A stretch of DNA of 17,952 nt from contig JAHIOG010000397.1 in assembly GCA_018895675.1 (NCBI GenBank), positions 1 through 17,952 on the forward strand, given 5' to 3'. The notes under the pieces were generated by a model. That model saw only the letters and a list, made by a program, of their open reading frames with translations, was not told where the DNA came from and did not search any database. How positions within the stretch are numbered: the first letter of the stretch is position 1; every line of letters starts with the position of its first letter. A program made the position numbers and the translations under genes. This DNA comes from a bacterium. GTDB taxonomy: Bacteria; Fidelibacterota; UBA2242. Shown here piece by piece: positions 8,201 to 14,279 of this stretch.

Positions 8201-9542
8201 AAAAATGCTTGTTGAGGAAGCAGAAAAATATAGTACCAGACGATCAAAATTAAAGTCAGCTATCCGTTTTTCAGCGCTATCTATGCATGATAGATCTGCA
8301 TCAATCTTTTTTCAAAAAAGACTATACAGAGCTGCCCTTGATGAGTTCAGGATAATTAAGAATCACGAAAGGGCAGCTGAATGCTCCCTCAAGCTTAACG
8401 ATTACTACGGGGCTGCACTGGAATATGAAAAGACCGATGCGATAGATAAATGGGAAAGAGTAGCAACAATCCTGAAGCGCTATATTTATTATGAAAAATA
8501 TAATAAAACACAAGCAGATAAATTATTTAAGGAGGCAGAATCCTTCTTTAAGGATGGTTCCTATGACAGGGCGCTGGTAAGGTATAAAGCGGTTAATTAT
8601 CCTTATCGAATATATGATGCATATCTGAAACTCGACAGGGATGAGGAAGCTCTTGCCTATTTCCTGAATAATAACATGGTTGATTCTGCAATCAACTATT
8701 TGGATAAGAAAAATAATATAGCAATTTCTACTGATTTCATGCGATTTCTTGTTTCAAAATATGATTACCGTCGGGGATGGTTCGGAAAAGACAGGGAGGA
8801 CATTGATGTTATTGCCAGGCTTTTTAGAATTCTATTAAAAAGACAGAAAGACCAGGAATCACTGAACCAATTAGACTGGTTTCTTTCTCGCTTTTCTTAT
8901 TATTTCATTGATGAAAATTATCCCAAATCTTTCTTTGATCTGACCCTGGAGTCAAAGCATTATAATACCATATTAGAAATTCTTAAATCCAGAAACTTTA
9001 AGAAAGGCTCAAGGACAGGTATTTACAAATCTTTCATAAAGGAAATAGAGCGAAAGGCAGAGCAAGAAAAAGATGAATCCCTCCTTGCATGCTATCTATT
9101 TCTACATAATCCCAATCAATATGAAAATTTAGTAGAAAAACTCAATGTCACAGAATGGAACTATAAACTGTTTGTCGAGAGCAAACGACACTATCAAAAG
9201 GCAGTGAATTATCTGAAGGATAAGAATGAAATAGAAGCGGCAACAAGAACATGTAGGCAATACGGCAACTTCAGGTTAGCAGCGCAGATTTATGAAGGCG
9301 CAAGTGATTACAAATCAGCAGCAAAAGACTATCGCGAAGGGAAAATTTACGAAGATTCTATTCGCTGTTACAAGAAGGTAGGTGATGAGCGGGGGATAGC
9401 CAGGGTGTATGAAGGAATGAAGGAATTCGATAAGGCTGTCGCTATATGGAAAAGGCTTGGGAAAAGTAAAGAAGTCAACCGTGTTCTTAAAAAGAAGGCA
9501 AAGGAAATCAAAGAAAAAACACAAATGGGTTTGTTTAATTAG
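5295..9542 (+). CDS. Giant SF1 (UvrD-like) helicase with RelE-like N-terminus and TPR-like C-terminal region
   Basis: 1415 residues. Residues about 10-105 resemble a RelE/ParE fold (VRVKKLRG, then FEARLSKGKRIIF and WGIVKHDDI). The SF1 helicase/ATPase core spans about 190-700: Walker A GTAGSGKT at 199-206, Walker B DEVQD at 483-487, motif III GDPKQI at 510-515, NFRC at 546-549, motif V EAKGLEFD at 635-642 and motif VI VAITRAR at 685-691, so ATP hydrolysis looks intact. From about 720 to 1400 are many ~30-35-residue helical repeats rich in AAExYEK and AxxLYKK patterns, i.e. TPR-like. The C-terminus QMGLFN resembles a clamp-binding peptide. No signal or membrane segment is seen. The layout resembles a bacterial version of TRANK1-like UvrD/TPR proteins. 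The substrate is unknown, and a defence or RNA/DNA surveillance role is only a guess. The start follows GGAAAG by 4 bp. The gene appears monocistronic. Confidence 0.85.
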   Translation: MNKLKLNDKNQYILLLNDSLKSHIVTLNKEEKKRLREKFEFLENGIWDSGVRVKKLRGVSGKVIFEARLSKGKRIIFTLGKHGSQTAIYLWGIVKHDDIGTTAQRVFPNNAPFLGFEPESSEYYPDILIDELPKENFSQEAIEEKSPHDYGPQKWLVLNDEEWRRMLLSTDIDNFDIFLFLTSEQNKILETAPPLLLSGTAGSGKTTISVYYLLKNDFINKKSLFLTYSPYLKEFSERIYTGLISRTELEKSDMKPDFYVFDDLLQDIAKASGLEYEKNREVGLREFENIFRRHKLHQKYDAELVWEEIRSIIKGAKPPINLVRYRKLVKDYIRCELRQRDLNELKDYLLGLKGLGIMDKIERIMARKTRYSRFDDFAQDLTIGKNPSSDEHIFILGEIRRIIEKKAKNFSTPLLSYQEYLSIGKKRAPNFIYERKDIYEIAEYYQGMLEEHGQWDEIDLCRQAIQLMDKHANRFSYDLVVCDEVQDFADIQLSLIFRLAKSYKGIVFSGDPKQIINPSGFRWEEVKNRFYERGVHIPDVYQLNLNFRCVGNIVRLSNALLDLKKQLIGLSGSELREDWKFNGRPPFLLTGISEKEILNRLHLTGAGRIILVRNKDEQRKLKHALHTELVFTIYEAKGLEFDTVLLWKFSSDKKSADIWRRIKNEHYFDQSHYPHIKHEINLLYVAITRARNTLILFDSSYDVWDIDIFRDLLYRTGKEDVLSGIWQKVSTPEEWEKQGDYFFRREYYPAAAECYKNSGNIARTEIARAFIFEEKKQFSTAAELFEKHGFNQEAAENYQDAGIFDRALTLWAKLKNNNRARICRISLYEQNGEYDKAAEEWLRLKDAGKALENWKKAGNNLKIAEYYYSRRQYIKAAEEFEKVHNYELAASCYNRERLFDKSADLFYKSGNFIKAVRLYKKLKNKEKLLSCYEKLKDYYNAALLYEKDKDIDRAISYFRNFTRLSDENRKMLVEEAEKYSTRRSKLKSAIRFSALSMHDRSASIFFQKRLYRAALDEFRIIKNHERAAECSLKLNDYYGAALEYEKTDAIDKWERVATILKRYIYYEKYNKTQADKLFKEAESFFKDGSYDRALVRYKAVNYPYRIYDAYLKLDRDEEALAYFLNNNMVDSAINYLDKKNNIAISTDFMRFLVSKYDYRRGWFGKDREDIDVIARLFRILLKRQKDQESLNQLDWFLSRFSYYFIDENYPKSFFDLTLESKHYNTILEILKSRNFKKGSRTGIYKSFIKEIERKAEQEKDESLLACYLFLHNPNQYENLVEKLNVTEWNYKLFVESKRHYQKAVNYLKDKNEIEAATRTCRQYGNFRLAAQIYEGASDYKSAAKDYREGKIYEDSIRCYKKVGDERGIARVYEGMKEFDKAVAIWKRLGKSKEVNRVLKKKAKEIKEKTQMGLFN

Positions 9543-9919
9543 TCTCTTAAAAGTTAATATCTTGCTTTTTTGCAAAGAAAATGATCATCATTAAATTTAT
9601 TCACAAATCAAAAAAGATACTGGATATTGGATACTTGTTTTTTTTCTATCCAGTATCAAGCAACCAGTATCCAGTATCGTCTCAAAATATGTGGAGCAAC
9701 TTTTCATCAATTATCAATATAATAAGGAATAGAATACGAATCCACTTAGATAGTTCATTTGTTTTTGATAAATATTTACAATTTAGAGTAGTGAATGAAA
9801 CAAAGTTACTATAATAAATAATGAAAAAATCCGCGACAATCAGTCCGCCAGTCGGCGGATTAGTGTCATCCGTATGCTATAATGAGCCATTGGAGAGTAA
9901 AACGAAAAATAGATGTTTA
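9543..9919. other. Intergenic stretch without a convincing gene
   Basis: This holds the hairpin at 9616-9678 and a small GC-rich hairpin TCCGCC-AGTC-GGCGGA at 9844-9859. A 77-codon open frame (9581-9814) runs through the hairpin and has no family resemblance, so I do not call it a gene. No strong promoter for dsbD is visible before 9919. Confidence 0.6.
9616..9678. repeat. Imperfect 22-bp inverted repeat (CCAGTATC type)
   Basis: The arm at 9616-9637 and the reverse complement of 9657-9678 match at about 18 of 22 positions, built from the iterated word CCAGTATC. The loop contains a T run. It lies 74 bp after the helicase stop, so it could fold in the transcript and help end it, but it looks more like a dispersed palindromic repeat. 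Confidence 0.55.
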
Positions 9920-10018
9920 GGGGGTGTAATAAAATAAACTATGAATTTATATCACTATAATCGCTTATTAACAGTGGGTTATATTTACAAATTGAAAATG
10001 TTATTCTATTACACCCCC
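9920..10018. mobile_element. ~99-bp palindromic element E2 across the dsbD start
   Basis: The left arm GGGGGTGTAATAAAATAA and right arm TTATTCTATTACACCCCC are inverted repeats with one mismatch. Size, G5 ends and A/T-rich middle match E1 at 2981-3080. The single stem difference between the two (G versus T on the left) is matched by C versus A on the right, so pairing is kept. It contains both candidate start codons of dsbD (9941, 9998) and a perfect TATAAT at 9956-9961. Confidence 0.72.
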
Positions 10019-11776
10019 ATAGCATTACTGTCAATTCTTTTCGTATTTACACATTTTACTTTTGCTCAAAATACCAATTCAATTCTGAAAATTAAAACTT
10101 ATCTGTCCACAAATGGAGCCTATAAAGGTCAAGACTTACATGCTGCTATTGTTGTAAAATTAGAGGATCCCTGGCATATTAATTCCGCAATCCCCGAAGA
10201 TGAATTTGTTATTGCTACCGAGTTGCGGGTACCGGAATCCGAATATTACGAAATCACGGACATTCACTATCCGCCCCATACGATGAAAACCTTTGCCTTT
10301 TTTGACGAAGCCCTGGCGGTTTACGAAGGCGAAATAGTGATTATTATAACCGGAAAATTGTCTCCGGATGCTTCGGGCTCTGTCGAGATAAGCGGCGGAT
10401 TATATTATCAAGGATGTAATGACCAGGTTTGTTTGCCGCCTCGGGAAACGGCGTTTTCGCTGGAAATCCCGATATTAGCCGATTCTGAACCGGTAATTTT
10501 TCAGAATGAACCTTATTTTGAAAATATTGATATTCCAGCGGAAGCATCCTCGGATACCTTTGACGTTACCGATTCATTTGCCCGTAAGGGAAATTTAGTC
10601 ACTTTTTTATTGATCTTTCTTGGTGGACTTGGATTGAATCTGACGCCCTGTGTTTACCCGTTGATTCCGATTACCGTGAGTTATTTCGGTGGACAAACCG
10701 CCGGCAAATCAGGAAAGCGCCTTCTGCTGGCAATTCTGTACGTTCTGGGAATTGCCATCGTTAATTCGGCGCTGGGAACACTGGCGGCGCTGACAGGTGG
10801 CTTATTGGGCGCTTTCATGACAAACCCGATCGTATTGATAGCCATAGCGGGAATTTTAATTACATTGTCGCTAAGCATGTTCGGAGTTTATGAGTTTGGA
10901 GTGCCGTCCTTCCTGATGAATCTCGGCGGTGGTAGCCGGACAGGTTATCTCGGCGCGCTGGTGATGGGTTTAACTATGGGAATTGTAGCGGCGCCCTGTA
11001 TCGGACCTTTTGTGATCGGATTACTGACCTATGTTGCCAGCACGGGAAATCCGTTCATAGGATTCAGCATGTTCTTTACGCTTTCCATGGGATTGGGACT
11101 GCCGTTTATTTTCCTGGCGTTCTTTTCCAGTAAGATCGACAGCCTGCCGCAATCCGGCGGATGGATGGTCGGCGTCCGGATTATTTTTGGCCTTATACTC
11201 GTTGGTATGGCGCTCTATTTTGTTCATCCTCTAATCCCGGAATATATTTACATCTATCTGTTCCCGCTATATATGGTCGGTTCCGGTATTTACCTTTTAC
11301 TCTTTAATAAATCCGGTGAAAATGCCAGAGGTTTTACATTTTTCAAAAGAATTGTCGCGATAGTCGCCATTATTCTGGGAACCTGGTTTCTGAAGCCCGC
11401 TGGCGCTCCCGCCGAAGAGATGGCCTGGCAACCCTATCAGCAAGATGTCTATGTATCAGCTGTCACTTCCGGTAAGCCGGTTATTATTGATTTTTATGCC
11501 GACTGGTGTATTCCCTGTAAGGAAATGGATAAACTTACCTTTACCGATCCGGGCGTCATCAGTCTTGCAGGGCAATTTCATCTGTTAAAAGTGGATCTGA
11601 CGTCGTCTGCCTCACCGGAAGTTATTCAATTAAAAAAGCTGTTTAATATAAAAGGCGTTCCGACAATTTTATTTATTGATCGAAAGGGGCGGGAGATCAC
11701 CGCGCTAAGGACTCTCGGTTTTGAAAAGCCGGAACCTTTCATCGTCAAAATGAATAAAATGTTGTTTCAAGGCTAA
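9941..11776 (+). CDS. dsbD: Thiol:disulfide interchange protein DsbD
   Basis: Inner-membrane protein that moves electrons from cytoplasmic thioredoxin to periplasmic acceptors. All six working cysteines are present (numbering from 9941). The periplasmic N-domain has GCNDQVC (C159, C164), the membrane domain has LTPCVYP (C237) and APCIGP (C353), and the C-terminal thioredoxin domain has WCIPC (C523, C526). Eight or so hydrophobic segments span about 215-470. The N-terminus is a signal peptide ending HFTFAQ. The start is uncertain: 9941 supplies a charged n-region (KLK) while 9998 gives a short uncharged one, and neither has a good Shine-Dalgarno. Both starts lie inside element E2, so the original 5' end appears to have been replaced. 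A tlpA-like gene follows 28 bp downstream. Confidence 0.92.
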   Translation: MNLYHYNRLLTVGYIYKLKMLFYYTPIALLSILFVFTHFTFAQNTNSILKIKTYLSTNGAYKGQDLHAAIVVKLEDPWHINSAIPEDEFVIATELRVPESEYYEITDIHYPPHTMKTFAFFDEALAVYEGEIVIIITGKLSPDASGSVEISGGLYYQGCNDQVCLPPRETAFSLEIPILADSEPVIFQNEPYFENIDIPAEASSDTFDVTDSFARKGNLVTFLLIFLGGLGLNLTPCVYPLIPITVSYFGGQTAGKSGKRLLLAILYVLGIAIVNSALGTLAALTGGLLGAFMTNPIVLIAIAGILITLSLSMFGVYEFGVPSFLMNLGGGSRTGYLGALVMGLTMGIVAAPCIGPFVIGLLTYVASTGNPFIGFSMFFTLSMGLGLPFIFLAFFSSKIDSLPQSGGWMVGVRIIFGLILVGMALYFVHPLIPEYIYIYLFPLYMVGSGIYLLLFNKSGENARGFTFFKRIVAIVAIILGTWFLKPAGAPAEEMAWQPYQQDVYVSAVTSGKPVIIDFYADWCIPCKEMDKLTFTDPGVISLAGQFHLLKVDLTSSASPEVIQLKKLFNIKGVPTILFIDRKGREITALRTLGFEKPEPFIVKMNKMLFQG

Positions 11777-11804
11777 TTAGAAAATTGTCAAGAAGGAGTT
11801 ACAA

Positions 11805-12329
11805 ATGAGAAATAAATATTTACCGCTTGTCACAGCGCTTTTCGTCATGATGTTCTGGAATTTTGCCTGTGCTCAGAATAAACAACCTACCGGTGAGATC
11901 GGGACGAAAGCGGCGGACTTTTCTCTGATCAACCTGATAGGTGAAGAGGTCACGCTGAATCAATTCAAAGATAAGGTTATCATGCTCAATTTCTGGGCTA
12001 CCTGGTGTGGTCCCTGTAAAGCTGAAATACCGGATTTTATCAAGATGTACGATAAACATCAAAAAGACGGACTGGAAATTATTGGTATTACATTATCCTC
12101 CGGCAATGCAACAAAAATCCGATCCTTTGTAAAGAATAACTCAGTAAACTATACAATTCTGACAGGAGATGAAAAATATCTCAAAGATTTAACAGTTAAA
12201 TATGGCGGCATCAGGGGTATTCCGACTACTTTCCTGATTGATCGGAAAGGCGTTATTCAGAAGAAATGGGTCGGCGCCCGGACGGAGCGGATATTTATGA
12301 AGGAGATTGATAAATATATTTCTGATTAA
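11805..12329 (+). CDS. TlpA-like exported thioredoxin-family protein
   Basis: A 174-residue periplasmic redoxin. AAGGAG lies 8 bp before the ATG. An N-terminal signal (LPLVTALFVMMFWNFACAQ) is probably cut after ACA; the Cys could instead mark a weak lipobox, but the context is not canonical. The redox motif ATWCGPC places the active cysteines at C68 and C71. GIPTTFLID carries the cis-proline, and the end is WVGARTERIFMKEI. Such TlpA/ResA-type proteins reduce periplasmic or cytochrome c disulfides and receive electrons from DsbD or CcdA; the upstream dsbD fits that. A decayed copy of its 3' third occurs at 14470-14574. Confidence 0.92.
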   Translation: MRNKYLPLVTALFVMMFWNFACAQNKQPTGEIGTKAADFSLINLIGEEVTLNQFKDKVIMLNFWATWCGPCKAEIPDFIKMYDKHQKDGLEIIGITLSSGNATKIRSFVKNNSVNYTILTGDEKYLKDLTVKYGGIRGIPTTFLIDRKGVIQKKWVGARTERIFMKEIDKYISD

Positions 12330-12442
12330 ATAAAAAGATAATTACTCAGCCACAAAGACGCCAAGGCACAAAGGAAGAATCCATTGCTAAAGAAATTGTA
12401 GATGATGCATATACAATCCATAAGAAGTTAAGACCTGGTTTG

Positions 12443-12466
12443 CTTGTCCCGAAAGGGATCGCTTCG
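12443..12466 (+). repeat. 24-bp mini-element, copy 1
   Basis: CTTGTCCCGAAAGGGATC followed by GCTTCG. It contains a TCCC-GAAA-GGGA hairpin. Related copies occur at 13923-13945 and 14242-14263, all in the same orientation. Confidence 0.5.
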
Positions 12467-12480
12467 CCGAAAAAGGTTTA

Positions 12481-12578
12481 TTCACCCCGTTGGATAGTTG
12501 TTTTTTTACGAGATGTAATATTTTAATGGACTTATAACTATTTTTGAAAAGATGTTAAATTGTATCCAACGGGGTGAA
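12481..12578. mobile_element. ~98-bp palindromic element E3
   Basis: TTCACCCCGTTGGATA (12481-12496) and TATCCAACGGGGTGAA (12563-12578) are perfect 16-bp inverted repeats around an A/T-rich centre. Its size matches E1 and E2, and the inner right side (TTGAAAAGATGTTA) resembles the same place in E2 (TTGAAAATGTTA). No ORF inside. Confidence 0.7.
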
Positions 12579-12738
12579 ATATGTTTCTGTCATCATTCTC
12601 ATTCCGGGGCTCTGCTCCGGGACGGACTATCCGTAACTATCTAAACGAGGATTAAAATATCAAAGAAAAGATATATTCTATAATTTTGGTGAACTTAGTG
12701 ACTTAGTGGCTGAGTTACATAAAAAGGAAGAAATTGAT

Positions 12739-13368
12739 ATGAATAAATTTTCAAAAGAGAAAAATGACAAAGCAGAAAGAGTAGCTAAAATTAATGAAAT
12801 GATGCGTTCTTTTTGTGGGGAGCATTTGACGCCGGAATTGGAAGGGTAGGCTGTCAAGTTAGGTGAGAAACTCGGTAGAAAAAGAATAATAAATATTGTT
12901 CGAGGGGAAAAAGAGATTTGGGCCGCATCTGTTATTTATGTTGTTGCTCGCCTGAATTTTTTATTTGATAAGCAAAATGAAAATTATATTACCGTTGATA
13001 CAATTTGTAATTATTTTGGAACAAAGAAGTCAACTATTGGCACTAAAGCAACTCAAATCGAAAAAACCTGTAACTTGAACATCGGCGCAGAGGGCTATTG
13101 CAGTAAAGAAATATCTGATTCGTTCACTTTTTATCAAACGCCGGAAGGTTTTATTATCCCAAAAAGTATGATAGACAATCGAGAATTTATTTTTGAATTT
13201 GTCGATGGTGAGGAAGCCGGAGAATTACAGGAATTTGCTGATGAAAAGAGAAGAGTAGAAGAGGAAAAAATAAAAAAGAGAAAAGAGCGAAGAGCTGAAA
13301 TTAACAGGGAGATTGCCGAAAAGAAAAGAGAAAAAAATGGGAGTCAATTGGGTCTTTTTGGTGATTAA
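12739..13368 (+). pseudogene. DUF6398-like protein gene with an in-frame amber codon
   Basis: The frame starting at ATG 12739 (AGGAAG 8 bp upstream) runs 209 codons to TAA 13366-13368 with one interruption, TAG at 12847-12849. On both sides the sequence matches the DUF6398 layout: FCGEHLTPELEG, then KLGEKLGRKR, EIWAASVIYVVARLNFLFDK, and NYFGTKKSTIGTKATQIE. A highly charged tail (KKRKERRAEINREIAEKKRE) and a C-terminal QLGLFGD follow. The family is of unknown function. I treat it as a recent nonsense pseudogene, possibly TAT/TAC to TAG. Alternatives are a sequencing error or readthrough. Downstream codons remain in frame, so decay is young. Confidence 0.72.
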
Positions 13369-13480
13369 CACTACCAGCGGGATGCTTCATGAGCTCATTG
13401 CAAGAAAATAACAAAAGCAACAAAATCGAAGAGAATCTGTTGCTTCCGTTGCTTTTAAAAGAGGAAACCACTGAAGTGGT

Positions 13481-13588
13481 AACTCACCCCTTGATCCCTT
13501 CTCCCGTTAGTGACCGGATTTGCAACTTGTAAGAGAGGGGAAATCGGCATACCTAAGACATACGAATTATTTAGGTTAGGGGTGAGTT
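13481..13588. repeat. 108-bp hairpin element with AACTCACCCCT ends
   Basis: AACTCACCCCT (13481-13491) and AGGGGTGAGTT (13578-13588) are perfect 11-bp inverted repeats. The ends resemble those of the element at 3270-3359 (AACTCAACCCC). The interior has CCCTTCTCCC and GAGAGGGG segments that could pair. No ORF. Confidence 0.65.
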
Positions 13589-13608
13589 TGAAACAAACCC
13601 TACAACGG

Positions 13609-13782
13609 AATTTAGCTCGGCTGCAGAAAAACATTAACCATCGAATTTATTCGATGGGATAGAATGGCTTCTACCTGTCGTCCTGACTTTAGTCGGTGTA
13701 CTCACCGACTAAAGTCGGTTTGTGTTACCGGGAGCATCAAATCCACTCAATAAATTGAGTGGTTAATGTTTATAATTCCGCT
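13609..13782. repeat. Composite palindromic element with two covarying hairpins and a central one
   Basis: The left hairpin CCATCGAAT-TT-ATTCGATGG (13638-13657) is preceded by AAACATTAA. The right hairpin CCACTCAAT-AA-ATTGAGTGG (13743-13762) is followed by TTAATGTTT. Read on opposite strands the two are the same unit except for three stem bases that change together on both arms. Between them a ~16-bp stem with loop TACT (13683-13718) is built on CGACTTTAGTCGGTG. CGGAATT words near both outer ends extend the symmetry. Confidence 0.65.
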
Positions 13783-13792
13783 TCGGGGTCAG

Positions 13793-13863
13793 AAACCTTC
13801 AGAAGGTTTAATAGCAAGATTTATAGACTGGTCAGGATGCTTGATACAACCTTCTGAAGGTTG
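13793..13863. repeat. Inverted pair of AACCTTCAGAAGGTT hairpins
   Basis: AAACCTT-CAG-AAGGTTT (13793-13809) and CAACCTT-CTG-AAGGTTG (13847-13863) are the same hairpin in opposite orientation, 37 bp apart. The arrangement resembles the paired REPs of BIMEs. Confidence 0.6.
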
Positions 13864-13922
13864 GGTTGATGCCAAAAGGAAATTATAAAACCTGACATGT
13901 TTGCGGCTGAGTTACAAAAAAT

Positions 13923-13945
13923 CTTATCCCGAGGGGATGTCTTCG
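13923..13945 (+). repeat. Mini-element, copy 2
   Basis: CTTATCCCGAGGGGATGTC then TTCG, aligned with the 24-bp unit at 12443-12466 with a few changes. The ATCCC-GAG-GGGAT hairpin is kept. Confidence 0.4.
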
Positions 13946-13975
13946 ACAAATGAAGTAGTAGGGTAAATAATAGAT

Positions 13976-14251
13976 TTACCGCACCGTATCTAAAACGGCT
14001 TCCGGGTGCTTCAATGCAATCCGCAGTAAAACCCTTGCAGAACCTTCCGGTTTTCTTCTTCCTTGTTCCCAGTTTCGCAGTGTGGAAGTGCTTATTCCTA
14101 ACAGTTTTGCAAATTTATCCTGGGATAAACCATATTTTTCTCTAATAAGTTTTACATCGGATTGTTCAATCTGAAATGAACGACCCGGCTCCATTTCAGC
14201 ACGCATTATTTTTGAACCCTGTTTTATACTTTCGAGTAATTCCTGTCCCAA
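13976..14251 (-). CDS. NadS/HigA-like XRE-family antitoxin with disturbed N-terminus
   Basis: The product matches the antitoxin/regulator partner of HigB-like toxins: ELLESIKQGSKIMRAEMEPG, then the helix-turn-helix LIREKYGLSQDKFAKLLGIS with TSTLRNWEQGRRKPEG, ending LLRIALKHPEAVLD. The HTH is complete, so DNA binding may persist. The expected start is an ATG at 14283 that overlaps the toxin stop (MKEELF), but that frame is lost after about 23 extra bases. The remaining frame can only begin at TTG 14251, which lies inside a mini-element copy, or at ATG 14206. The locus is therefore probably in decay; the toxin upstream is also broken. Confidence 0.75.
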   Translation of the reverse strand: MGQELLESIKQGSKIMRAEMEPGRSFQIEQSDVKLIREKYGLSQDKFAKLLGISTSTLRNWEQGRRKPEGSARVLLRIALKHPEAVLDTVR

Positions 14252-14263
14252 AGGGAATCTTCG
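14242..14263 (+). repeat. Mini-element, copy 3, at the antitoxin N-terminus
   Basis: CCTGTCCCAAAGGGAATC then TTCG. It aligns with the unit at 12443-12466 and coincides with the ~23 extra bases that disrupt the antitoxin reading frame. Confidence 0.45.
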
Positions 14264-14279
14264 ATAAATAATTCTTCTT

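Larger units (their letters stand above)
12344..12715. repeat. Composite repeat with ACTCAGCCAC ends
   Basis: ACTCAGCCAC (12344-12353) and GTGGCTGAGT (12706-12715) are perfect 10-bp inverted repeats. They extend imperfectly inward as CAAAGACGCCAAGGCACAAAG on the left and GTGAACTTAGTGACTTA on the right. Nested inside are the 24-bp mini-element (12443-12466), hairpin element E3 (12481-12578) and a hairpin TCCGG/CCGGA near 12602-12621. No gene is seen in 12330-12738. The GGCTGAGTTAC end also recurs alone near 13905. Confidence 0.55.
13369..13975. other. Gene-free cluster of hairpins
   Basis: No ORF of substance lies on either strand. In order it holds: ACCACT-GA-AGTGGT (13467-13480), a 108-bp element (13481-13588), a composite hairpin array (13609-13782), an inverted hairpin pair (13793-13863), a lone CGGCTGAGTTAC repeat end (about 13903-13915), a mini-element copy (13923-13945), and GGTAAAT-AATAG-ATTTACC (13962-13980) overlapping the antitoxin stop. 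Confidence 0.7.

Noticed and set aside
9616..9678. Intrinsic terminator of the helicase gene
   Set aside because: The stem is A/T-rich and imperfect, the T run lies in the loop rather than after the stem, and the sequence looks like an iterated CCAGTATC repeat.
9581..9814. 77-codon open frame after the helicase gene
   Set aside because: It runs through an inverted repeat (9616-9678), has low-complexity Ile/Ser/Asn-rich content, and has no ribosome binding site or family resemblance.
13638..13762. Possible integron attC sites
   Set aside because: Stems are short and symmetric without the R/L boxes and unpaired bases of attC; no integrase and no cassette-like genes between them.
13467..13863. 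Possible CRISPR array in the hairpin cluster
   Set aside because: Repeats are unlike each other, inverted rather than direct, and irregularly spaced; no cas gene in the window.
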